Shown here: positions 1 through 5,728 of the stretch, one piece after another | Layout of the letters: each line of letters begins with the position of its first letter | Numbering within the stretch: the first letter of the stretch is position 1 | Assembly: GCA_035528235.1 (NCBI GenBank) | Contig: DATKZB010000097.1 | Location: 1 to 5,872, forward strand | Source: DATKZB01 sp035528235 | GTDB lineage: Bacteria > Planctomycetota > Phycisphaerae > FEN-1346 | Direction of reading: 5' to 3' | DNA length: 5,872 bases | Program-made: the position numbers and the translations under genes | The notes under the pieces: generated by a model | The model's input: only the letters and a program-made list of their open reading frames with translations | The model's database searches: none | Told to the model about the DNA's origin: nothing

Positions 1-960
1 GGCTCGGTGGTCATCAACGAGGTCCTCGCCCATCAGGACGCCGCGCTGGAGGACTGGATTGAACTCTATAACGCGACTGGGGCGGACATCGCCATCGGCG
101 GCTGGTGGCTGAGCGACGAGGGGGCCGACCTCCAGAAGTTCCAGGTCCCCGCCGGCACCGTCCTCCAGGCCGGCCATTACATTTCGTTCAACGAGACCCA
201 GCACTTCGGCGTCGGCGTCATTGCCAACGGCTTTGCCCTGAGCGAATTCGGCGAGGCGGTGTACCTGACCGCCGTCGACGACCTGACCGGCGAACTCATC
301 GGCTACCGCGAGGTCCAGGACTTCGGCGCGTCCGACCGCGGCGTCACCATCGGCCGGTACACGAGCAGCACCGGCCGGGTGGACTTTGTCGCCATGGCCG
401 GCCCCACCAAGGACGGGCCCAACAGCCTGCCGCTGGTCGGCCCCATCGTCATCAACGAGATCATGTATCACCCGGTCGACGAGGGCGACGAGTTCTTCGA
501 GTTGGTCAACGTCTCGGGCGACGACGTGCCCCTGTGGCTCGAGCACGCCGACCTCTCGGTCAGCACCTGGCGGGTCGATGGCGCCGTCGAGTACACGTTC
601 CCGGAGGGCGTGACCCTTCCCGCCGGCGGGTACCTGCTGCTCGTGGGCATCGACCCCGCCGAGTTCCGCGCCAAATACGGCGTGCCGGCCGAGGTCCAGG
701 TCTTCGGCCCCTACACGGGCCTGCTCAACAACGCCGGCGAGAGCATCAAGTTATACAAGCCCGCCGAACCCGACCCCGGCATGGAGGTGCCGTACGTCCG
801 CGTCGACCGCGTTCAGTATGACGACGCCCTGCCGTGGCCGCTGGCCCCCGACGGCCAGGGCCCGTCGCTCCAGCGCCTTGTGGCCACGGCCTACGGCAAC
901 GATCCGGTGAACTGGTCCGCCGGGCCCGACGAGGGGACCCCCGGCCGCCTGAACGGCGCC
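1..960 (+). other. Tandem lamin-tail-type (LTD) domains
   Basis: Two diverged copies lie head to tail within the large gene. Copy 1 (1-420, N-terminally cut only slightly) reads VINEVLAHQD, DWIELYN, a GWWLSDE turn, then an IGRY..STGRVDF segment, and closes with PTKDGPNSLP. Copy 2 (445-960) reads VINEIMYHP, EFFELVNVSGDDVPL, a YTFPEGVTLPAGGYLLL strand pair and a closing GPSLQR..YGNDPVNW..GTPGRLN segment. The VINEI and W/FELYN motifs and the xPxGxxN-like ending are the usual marks of bacterial LTD domains. These are immunoglobulin-fold modules found on secreted and surface proteins, often beside CotH or nuclease domains. Their ligand here is unknown. Confidence 0.8.
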
Positions 961-3900
961 ACCGACGTTACGCCGCCGCGCATCCTTGCCGTGACGACCG
1001 AGGACGGCGTCCCCAACAAGGTTACCGTGGTCTTCAGCGAGCCGGTCGACCCGGCCACGGCCCTCGACGCCGGCCGCTACGCGCTGGACAACGACGTCAC
1101 GGTCACGGGCGCCGCCGCCGGGGCCAACGACCGCACGGTCGTCCTCACCACGACGACGATGAGCGAAGGGCCCGTCTACCACCTGACCGTCGGCGGCGTC
1201 CGGAACCTGGCGTTGATCGAGATCCTGCCCGGCACCGAGGTCACGTTCTCGTACATCGACGCCGGCAGCGGCCTGAAGGGCGAGTACTTCCACTGGTCCG
1301 ATGTCAACAACATGTTCCTGGAATCGAACCTCGCCCTGACCCGGACCGACCCCGGCGTCGACTTCGGCTGGGGCGACGGCGCGCCCGACCCGGTCGTCGG
1401 GGCCGACAAATTCGCCGTCCGCTGGACCGGAAGCGTCAAGGCCCTCTACACCGAGACCTACACGTTCTACACGGTGACCGACGAAGGTGCGCGGCTGTGG
1501 GTGAACGGCCAGCAACTCGTCGAGGACTGGAACTGGCACGGCGACACGTGGAACTCCGGGACCGTCAGCCTGGTGGCCGGCGAGTTCTACGACATCCGGA
1601 TGGAGATGTTCGAGGACGGCGGTGGGGCCACGGCCAGGCTCCTCTGGTCCAGCCCGCACCAGGCCCAGCAGGTCATCTCGGCCGAGCGGCTGTACGACAC
1701 CACCTGGCCCGGCGTCGGATCGGCCAAGGCCGAGGGCGCGAGCACGGTCGCCCTGGTCTTCACCGAGCCAATGGACCGCGACTCCGCCCAGGACCTGGCC
1801 AACTACACGGTCACCCATGCCGGCGGCGAGTTGACCCTGACCGGGGCGGCCCTTCTACCCGACCACCGTACCCTGTGGCTCGCTGCGGCCACGCCCATGA
1901 CACCGGGCGTTACCTACACGGCCATCGTCTCGAACGTCATATCCCAGTCCGGCACGAGCGTCCGCGACGGCACCGAGAGCATGCTGATCTACACGGCCGC
2001 GGGCACCGGCAACGTCCTGCGCGAGTACTGGACCGGCATCTCCGGCAATGAGATTTCGCTCCTGAAGGCCGACGTGCGGTATCCCAACAACCCCACCGGG
2101 AGGACGTACGAGCCGCTGTTCGAGGCCCCGCCGGGGTTTGGCGACGCCTACGGCACGCGGATGCGGGGCTATCTCCACCCGCCGGCCACCGGCGACTACA
2201 CGTTCTGGATCGCCACTGACGACAACGGCGAACTCTGGCTCAGCGACAGCGAGGACCCCGCCGGCGCCGTCCGCATCGCCTACGTGCCCAGACGGGTCGG
2301 CTCGCGCCAGTGGTATCAGATTGCCCAGCAGCAGTCGGCCCCCATCCACCTCGAGGCCGGCCACCGGTACTACGTCGAGGCCCTCCAGAAGGAAGGCGGT
2401 GGCGACGACAACCTGGCCGTCGCCTGGCAGTTGCCCGACGACACTTTCCAGGGGCCCATCCCCGGCGAGCACCTGTCGCCCTACATCCTGGTCCCCGACA
2501 AGACCGTCAGCATCGCCGCCACCGACCCCGACGCCTCCGAGACCGGCCCCGACTCGGGGCAGTTCACCGTCACCCGCTCCGGCGGCACCGCCGCCGTGGA
2601 CGTGTACTACACCGTCACCGGCACGGCCAGGACGGCCGACATGCAGCAGTACCTCAGCGGCACGCTGCACCTGGCTTCCGGCCAGATGTCCGCCACGATC
2701 GACGTGCTGCCGCTCGACGACGCCGACATCGAAGGCCCCGAGACCGTTGTCCTGATGTTGGTCCCCGACAGCGCCTACGCCATCGTCATGGCCGCGGCCG
2801 TCGTTACCATTGCCGACAACGATCTGGTGCTGCCGACGGTCGAGATTGCTGCCACCGACCCGAGCGCGGCCGAATCGGGCACGGACCCCGGCCAGTTCAC
2901 CGTCACCCGGACGGGCGACCTCGTGGGCGCCCTGACGGTGTACTACACGCTGGGCGGCACCGCTGGCGCGGGCGACTACACGCCGACGCTCACGGGCCAG
3001 GTCGTGATTCCGGACGGCTCGGCCTCGGCCGTCATCACCATCACGCCGGTCGACGACGGTGAGCAGGAACCCGACGAGACGCTCGTCCTGACGCTCTCGG
3101 CCGACGCCTCGTACACGCTCGGCGCGACCACCGAGGCCACAGTTACGATCCTCGACAACGAGTTGCCGGTGGTGACGGGTGTGGTGTTGAATCCCGACCC
3201 GCTGCGGACCGTGCGCAGCGTCAGCGACATCGAGCCCAGCGGCATCGGCGTCGATACGGTCCGGGCGACGTTTAGCGAGGCCGTCACGTTCACCTCGGCC
3301 AATGTCGTGGCCGAGAAGGTCTTTGTGGACGAGTCCGGCGACGTGTCGGTCACCGAGACGCTCTCGCCGGTGGTCAGCGGCAGCGGCACGACCGAGATGA
3401 CGATCCAGTTTGCCAATGCCTGGCAGGACGTCATCGACACGTGGGTGCGGATCCGCCTGACGGGCGGCGTCATCGACGCCGACGGTCACGCCCTGGACGG
3501 CGAGCCGCGCCTGGACTCGTCGAACCTGGGATACATCTATAAGGCGACGGACGACCTGCCGACGGGCGACGGCACGGCGGGCGGCGACGCCGTGTTCTAC
3601 GTCGGGAGCCTCCGGGCCGACATGCGTGGCTTCGGCCCGTTCCAGCCGAATCCGAACGGCATCGTCGACCAGTGGGACCTGAACGGCTTCACGTCGAAGT
3701 ACACGCAGGGGGACCTGGATGCCGACTTCCGCGGCTTCGGCCCCTTCCAGCCGGCGCCGAACGGGATTGTGGACCAGTGGGACCTGAACGGCTTCACGTC
3801 GGCGTACACGTCGGCCCTGACACTGGGCAAGCGTCTGTGGGCGCTGCCGACGGCGCCGGAAGAGATGGCGCCGGGCGAAGCGCTCTCGGCGCCGCTGGCC

Positions 3901-4194
3901 GTGGGCGATCCGGTGGCGGTGTTCGCCCCGGAGACGAGTCTTGTGGCGGCAGATGCGACGGCACCGCTTGAGTTGGCACCGGCGCTCGCGTCGGCAGGCT
4001 CAGAGGAAACCCCTGCCGCGAACGCGGCGAGCGACGCAGCCGACGCCTACACAGGCGTCCTGACGGTCGCCTCGGACGAGGCGCTGGAACCGGCACCGGC
4101 AGTGTGGTCTCCCGCGTCATCGCAGCCGTCGACGGCCGGCGAGGCGGTGGACCTGTTGGCCGGCCCGGCGCTGGAGGTCGTCCTCAGCGCCTGA
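1..4194 (+). CDS. Giant modular extracellular protein (lamin-tail, PA14, Calx-beta, dockerin-like), 5'-partial
   Basis: The reading frame is open from base 1 and stops at TGA 4192-4194, giving 1397 residues. The GTG at 7 lies inside a lamin-tail domain and has no ribosome site, so the true start and any signal peptide are upstream. Domains by residue: lamin-tail 1 (1-140, VINEVLAHQD, DWIELYN), lamin-tail 2 (149-320, VINEIMYHP, EFFELVN), Ig-like (323-419), PA14 (425-567), Ig-like (567-668), PA14 (672-828), Calx-beta (834-941), Calx-beta (945-1054), Ig-like (1055-1170), dockerin-like duplication (1202-1270), low-complexity tail (1271-1397). These families are typical of secreted adhesion, carbohydrate-binding and calcium-binding proteins. 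No catalytic domain is visible, although planctomycetal lamin-tail proteins often carry a CotH-like kinase that could lie upstream. A role as surface adhesin or scaffold is inference. The domain calls are by eye and the Ig-like edges are the least certain. The gene converges on the pectate lyase gene. Confidence 0.93.
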   Translation, partial: GSVVINEVLAHQDAALEDWIELYNATGADIAIGGWWLSDEGADLQKFQVPAGTVLQAGHYISFNETQHFGVGVIANGFALSEFGEAVYLTAVDDLTGELIGYREVQDFGASDRGVTIGRYTSSTGRVDFVAMAGPTKDGPNSLPLVGPIVINEIMYHPVDEGDEFFELVNVSGDDVPLWLEHADLSVSTWRVDGAVEYTFPEGVTLPAGGYLLLVGIDPAEFRAKYGVPAEVQVFGPYTGLLNNAGESIKLYKPAEPDPGMEVPYVRVDRVQYDDALPWPLAPDGQGPSLQRLVATAYGNDPVNWSAGPDEGTPGRLNGATDVTPPRILAVTTEDGVPNKVTVVFSEPVDPATALDAGRYALDNDVTVTGAAAGANDRTVVLTTTTMSEGPVYHLTVGGVRNLALIEILPGTEVTFSYIDAGSGLKGEYFHWSDVNNMFLESNLALTRTDPGVDFGWGDGAPDPVVGADKFAVRWTGSVKALYTETYTFYTVTDEGARLWVNGQQLVEDWNWHGDTWNSGTVSLVAGEFYDIRMEMFEDGGGATARLLWSSPHQAQQVISAERLYDTTWPGVGSAKAEGASTVALVFTEPMDRDSAQDLANYTVTHAGGELTLTGAALLPDHRTLWLAAATPMTPGVTYTAIVSNVISQSGTSVRDGTESMLIYTAAGTGNVLREYWTGISGNEISLLKADVRYPNNPTGRTYEPLFEAPPGFGDAYGTRMRGYLHPPATGDYTFWIATDDNGELWLSDSEDPAGAVRIAYVPRRVGSRQWYQIAQQQSAPIHLEAGHRYYVEALQKEGGGDDNLAVAWQLPDDTFQGPIPGEHLSPYILVPDKTVSIAATDPDASETGPDSGQFTVTRSGGTAAVDVYYTVTGTARTADMQQYLSGTLHLASGQMSATIDVLPLDDADIEGPETVVLMLVPDSAYAIVMAAAVVTIADNDLVLPTVEIAATDPSAAESGTDPGQFTVTRTGDLVGALTVYYTLGGTAGAGDYTPTLTGQVVIPDGSASAVITITPVDDGEQEPDETLVLTLSADASYTLGATTEATVTILDNELPVVTGVVLNPDPLRTVRSVSDIEPSGIGVDTVRATFSEAVTFTSANVVAEKVFVDESGDVSVTETLSPVVSGSGTTEMTIQFANAWQDVIDTWVRIRLTGGVIDADGHALDGEPRLDSSNLGYIYKATDDLPTGDGTAGGDAVFYVGSLRADMRGFGPFQPNPNGIVDQWDLNGFTSKYTQGDLDADFRGFGPFQPAPNGIVDQWDLNGFTSAYTSALTLGKRLWALPTAPEEMAPGEALSAPLAVGDPVAVFAPETSLVAADATAPLELAPALASAGSEETPAANAASDAADAYTGVLTVASDEALEPAPAVWSPASSQPSTAGEAVDLLAGPALEVVLSA
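967..2484 (+). repeat. Duplicated Ig-like + PA14 unit within the large gene
   Basis: The order Ig-like, PA14 occurs twice. Unit 1 has an SbsA/Big_5-like Ig domain (967-1257, with VTVVFSEPVDPATA) and PA14 domain 1 (1273-1701, with GLKGEYFHW, YTFYTVTDEGARLWVNGQQL, and an ARLLWSSP strand). Unit 2 has an Ig-like domain (1699-2004, with VALVFTEPMDRDSA) and PA14 domain 2 (2014-2484, with LREYWTGISG, GDYTFWIATDDNGELWLS, and NLAVAWQLP). The F-T/S-E-P-V/M-D motif and the phrase 'Y.L/V' in both Ig domains support common ancestry, while the protein copies are strongly diverged. PA14 is a beta-barrel often found in carbohydrate-binding and adhesin proteins. Glycan binding here is likely but not shown. 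Confidence 0.72.
2500..3162 (+). repeat. Tandem Calx-beta repeats
   Basis: Two Calx-beta units of about 110 residues sit at about 2500-2823 and 2833-3162. Both contain the string QFTVTR after an acidic Ser/Glu turn (ASETG, AAESG), a YYT strand, a DD...E.PET or DDGEQEPDET acidic turn, and a closing TIADND or TILDNE. Those acidic residues are the expected calcium ligands of the family. A 17-nt stretch covering QFTVTR is identical in both copies (2560-2576 and 2893-2909), exactly 333 nt (111 codons) apart. This suggests internal duplication. Calx-beta units in bacterial surface proteins act as calcium-stiffened spacers or adhesive segments. Confidence 0.88.
3604..3810 (+). repeat. Duplicated dockerin-like calcium-loop module
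   Basis: Two 34-residue units (3604-3705 and 3709-3810) repeat with a 105-nt period and one Gln between them. Shared blocks are RGFGPFQP, then PNG, then IVDQWDLNGFTS, ending YT. A 30-nt stretch is identical in both (3667-3696 and 3772-3801). The pattern D-x-D ... NG-I-V-D-Q-W-D-L-N-G-F resembles one dockerin type I calcium loop followed by a helix, and the duplicated arrangement is also dockerin-like. Unlike a canonical loop (D-x-N-x-D-G-x-V-D-x-x-D), about ten residues containing RGFGPFQP are inserted between the first acidic pair and NG. In copy 1 the first ligand region is weaker, with LRAD in place of LDAD. A role in docking or in anchoring the protein is inferred. No cohesin is present in the window. 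Confidence 0.7.
3811..4194 (+). other. Ala/Pro/Glu-rich C-terminal tail of the large protein
   Basis: These 127 residues follow the dockerin-like pair and are dominated by Ala, Pro, Glu, Leu, Ser and Val. They have no Cys, one Lys, two Arg-free halves after the first ten residues, and no obvious domain. There is no hydrophobic segment of membrane-spanning length, no PEP-CTERM motif and no LPXTG motif at the end (it closes VVLSA). Dockerin-like modules usually sit at or very near the C-terminus, so this long disordered-looking extension is unusual. Codon choice also differs from the start of the gene: 12 of 14 Pro codons are CCG here, against about 11 of 25 in the first 320 residues. Confidence 0.75.
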
Positions 4195-4215
4195 CGGTGC
4201 TCGGCAGGTGGGAGT

Positions 4216-4240
4216 GGTGGGTGCGGAGCACCCACCCTAC
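4216..4240 (-). repeat. REP-like palindrome 1 (GTAG + 9-bp hairpin)
   Basis: Read on the minus strand, GTAG (4240-4237) is followed directly by the stem GGTGGGTGC, loop TCC and stem GCACCCACC, a perfect 9-bp hairpin ending at 4216. GTAG immediately 5' of a hairpin is the layout of REP elements recognised by REP-associated tyrosine transposases. It lies 21 bp past the stop of the large gene. On the plus strand the hairpin is followed by CTACATTTT, so it could also slow or end transcription of that gene, although the T run is short and 5 nt away. The transposase gene is not in the window. Confidence 0.75.
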
Positions 4241-4271
4241 ATTTTCAGCGCGTGACGGCTCCCGGGAAGCG

Positions 4272-4296
4272 GTAGGGTGCGTGCTCTGCACGCACC
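4272..4296 (+). repeat. REP-like palindrome 2 (GTAG + 9-bp hairpin)
   Basis: On the plus strand, GTAG (4272-4275) is followed by GGTGCGTGC, loop TCT and GCACGCACC (4276-4296), again a perfect 9-bp hairpin with a 3-nt loop. It matches palindrome 1 at 22 of 25 bases. Two of the three differences form one compensated stem pair (G-C in copy 1, C-G in copy 2) and the third is in the loop. The two copies have opposite orientation with their GTAG ends facing each other across 31 bp, as in a BIME-type pair. The element lies 22 bp beyond the stop codon of the minus-strand pectate lyase gene. No T run follows it on the minus strand, so a classical terminator role is not supported. Confidence 0.75.
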
Positions 4297-4318
4297 AAGA
4301 GTGTTGGTTCTGGAGGCG

Positions 4319-5428
4319 TCACGGCGGGCCGCGGCCGACCCGTCCCGTGCGGCCCCGGACCTCGGCGATGACCCGCAGGTCGTCGGCGTCGCGCACCCTG
4401 GCCCCGGCGCGGGCGAGCACCCGGTCATAGGCTTCCTGGGCGGACTGCGTGGCGACGGCCTTGGCCGGGAACGGCTTGCCGGCCCGGAAGGTCTCGGGGG
4501 CGGGCCGATGCTCGATCCACTTGTCGTCGGCCGGCTCGTAGTAGGTCACGTTGAGCCACTGGTCTTCGGCGCCGGTGGGGGTGAACGGCCCAAGGTTGCC
4601 GGCCAGGTGGACCTGGGTTCCCTTGGCGGGGTCCTCGGGCAGGATGCACCCCTGGTCGGCGGCGGACTGCGGCCCCGGGATGAAGGCGTTGCTGACGAGG
4701 TTCACGCGGGCGCCCTCGCCGACCTTCGCCGCGTTGTGGAGGCTCCATTTGTAGACGACGTTGTTGACGACGTCGTAGAGGCCACCCTGGAGCCTGGGGC
4801 TGCGATCGGCATTGTGGGCGAAGAGGCAGTGGTGGATGGTGATGCGGTCGGAGCCGGCGCCCGAGAGCCACCCCATGCTGTGGGGGAGGCTGCCCTCGGC
4901 GACGATCGTCCACTGGAATGTGACGTCCCGCACCGGGCCCCAGGTGTCGACGTTCTCGTCGGTGGCGCCCATGAGGGAACAGTGGTCCACGAGGACCCGC
5001 TCGACGGTGCCGCCCTCGGTGCCCCAGAAGAGGAGGGCGTCGCCCGAGTTGCCGCCCGTCGTGACGCGGATCCGCAGGTGGCGGACGATGATGTCGTCGC
5101 AGTCGCCCACGAAGTGGATGCCGTGGTGCAGCAGGGTGATGCCCTTGCCGGGGGCCGTCGCGCCGTCAATCGTCACGCGCCCCTGGGTCACGCGCAGGGG
5201 GGCCGCCAGTTCGATGGTGCCTTCGACCGCGAAGCGGATGACGCGCGGCCCCTGGGCGTCCAGGGCGTCGCGGAGCGAGCCGGGGCCGTTGTCGTTCAGC
5301 GTGGTCACGGTGATGACCCGGCCGCCCTCGCCGCCCTTGGCGACGGCCCCGAATCCCTCGGGCGGGTCGGCCGGCTGCGCGTGGGCCGCAGCAGTCGCCG
5401 CCAGCGCGATGGCGAGCACCCATTTCAT
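4319..5428 (-). CDS. Secreted pectate lyase, polysaccharide lyase family 1-like
   Basis: The 369-residue product should cleave de-esterified pectin (polygalacturonate) by beta-elimination outside the cytoplasm. Residues 1-17 form a signal peptide (MK, a hydrophobic Ala/Leu core, AHA before Q18). The mature start GFGAVAKGGEGG and VTTLNDNGPGSLRDAL (41-56) is the classic entry to this right-handed beta-helix family. VDHCS (147-151) with D157-E158 are likely calcium ligands. HHCLFAHNADRSPR (199-212) holds the R-x-P motif, so R209 is the probable catalytic arginine. VVNNVVYKW (220-228) and HLAGNLGPF (274-282) are further coil strands. The end, AYDRVLARAGARVRDADDLRVIAEVRGRTG, looks complete. ATG 5428 is chosen because it begins the signal peptide and has a strong ribosome site. 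The open frame runs on to 5608, but that extension is arginine-rich and unlike a protein start. There is no dockerin, carbohydrate-binding domain or membrane anchor, so the enzyme is probably free in the periplasm or medium. Confidence 0.93.
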   Translation of the reverse strand: MKWVLAIALAATAAAHAQPADPPEGFGAVAKGGEGGRVITVTTLNDNGPGSLRDALDAQGPRVIRFAVEGTIELAAPLRVTQGRVTIDGATAPGKGITLLHHGIHFVGDCDDIIVRHLRIRVTTGGNSGDALLFWGTEGGTVERVLVDHCSLMGATDENVDTWGPVRDVTFQWTIVAEGSLPHSMGWLSGAGSDRITIHHCLFAHNADRSPRLQGGLYDVVNNVVYKWSLHNAAKVGEGARVNLVSNAFIPGPQSAADQGCILPEDPAKGTQVHLAGNLGPFTPTGAEDQWLNVTYYEPADDKWIEHRPAPETFRAGKPFPAKAVATQSAQEAYDRVLARAGARVRDADDLRVIAEVRGRTGRVGRGPP

Positions 5429-5430
5429 GT

Positions 5431-5441
5431 CTCTTCCTCCC
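5431..5441 (-). promoter_or_regulatory. Strong ribosome binding site of the pectate lyase gene
   Basis: On the minus strand the sequence GGGAGGAAGAG (5441-5431) precedes the ATG at 5428. The core GGAGG (5440-5436) is 7 nt from the start codon, close to the optimum. It decides the start at 5428 over the in-frame ATG at 5608, which lacks any such site. Confidence 0.85.
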
Positions 5442-5601
5442 GGCAAGGGCCGTGGCAGGATGGGTCCTGTTCCCCCGCGTGGATGGCGGCGCGGCCACGC
5501 CCCCGCGCGGTCGCTGCGGCGGCCGCCCTGGGGCTTTGAAAGATGGTTGCCCTGCGGGTGGCCGTGCCGCGAGCCACGTAAGTTCTCGTGTTCCCGGGAC
5601 T
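5442..5601 (-). other. Long GC-rich 5' leader of the pectate lyase gene
   Basis: This is the stretch between the predicted transcription start and the ribosome site. No peptide with a ribosome site and no known riboswitch was recognised. It holds several short inverted repeats: CAGGA-TGGG-TCCTG (5456-5469), GCGTGG/CCACGC (5477-5482 and 5495-5500), the 10-bp palindrome GGCGGCCGCC (5518-5527) and TCCCGGGA (5592-5599, at the predicted start site). The transcript would be strongly folded. Whether this regulates translation cannot be told from the sequence. Confidence 0.4.
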
Positions 5602-5607
5602 CGCGCA

Positions 5608-5636
5608 ACCCTATCGCCGCGGCCGCCTCGCGTCAA
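5608..5636 (-). promoter_or_regulatory. Candidate sigma-70-type promoter for the pectate lyase gene
   Basis: On the minus strand TTGACG (5636-5631) and TAGGGT (5613-5608) are separated by exactly 17 bp. The -35 box matches consensus at five of six positions. The -10 box keeps the key first T, second A and last T. Transcription would begin near 5601 and leave a leader of about 170 nt before the ATG. The GC-rich background makes such a match less likely by chance, but planctomycetal promoters are poorly characterised, so this remains a prediction. Confidence 0.42.
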
Positions 5637-5647
5637 GGCCGGTCAGG

Positions 5648-5668
5648 TGTGTGTCACCAGAGCACACA
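5648..5668. promoter_or_regulatory. Dyad TGTGTG-N9-CACACA, possible activator site
   Basis: A 21-bp inverted repeat with perfect 6-bp half-sites is centred on 5658. It lies 12 bp upstream of the predicted -35 box and about 57 bp upstream of the predicted start of transcription of the pectate lyase gene. That is where activators of the CRP/FNR type often bind, and the half-sites loosely resemble TGTGA/TCACA. Both the regulator and the function are unknown. Confidence 0.3.
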
Positions 5669-5690
5669 GCCTTTCATGGGATTACATCTG

Positions 5691-5716
5691 CGCGGCGGCC
5701 TTCCGCGGCCGCCGCG
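5691..5716. repeat. Perfect 10-bp inverted repeat, 6-nt loop
   Basis: CGCGGCGGCC (5691-5700) and GGCCGCCGCG (5707-5716) pair perfectly around TTCCGC. The stem is entirely G-C. Neither strand has a T run afterwards, so it is not a standard intrinsic terminator. It lies upstream of the predicted pectate lyase promoter, outside its transcript. Confidence 0.6.
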
Positions 5717-5728
5717 TCAGGTTGCCCT

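Noticed and set aside
7..9. GTG at 7 as the start of the large protein
   Set aside because: The frame is open upstream to base 1, and the residues around it belong to the first strand of a lamin-tail domain, so it is an internal codon.
751..1818. Minus-strand open frame of 355 codons
   Set aside because: It is an antisense shadow of the Ig-like and PA14 region, with low-complexity Gly/Val/Arg composition and no ribosome site that I can see.
1855..3489. Long minus-strand open frame of 544 codons opposite the large gene
   Set aside because: It lies antisense to recognisable PA14 and Calx-beta coding sequence. Its translation is Gly/Val/Asp/Arg-rich without domains, as expected from the C-ending codons of a high-GC gene.
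4216..4245. Hairpin plus ATTTT as an intrinsic terminator of the large gene
   Set aside because: The T run is only four bases and separated from the stem by CTACA. The GTAG layout and the second inverted copy are better explained by REP-like elements, although some termination effect is possible.
4216..4296. Two similar palindromes as a CRISPR array
   Set aside because: There are only two units, in opposite orientation, with no further copies and no cas genes.
4277..5539. Plus-strand open frame of 420 codons across the pectate lyase gene
   Set aside because: The opposite strand encodes a clear pectate lyase with signal peptide and Shine-Dalgarno. This frame is its antisense shadow and begins inside REP-like palindrome 2.
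5429..5608. 60-codon N-terminal extension of the pectate lyase to ATG 5608
   Set aside because: The extension is Arg/Gly/Pro-rich and would bury the signal peptide. The ATG at 5428 has a strong ribosome site, and the predicted promoter -10 box overlaps 5608.
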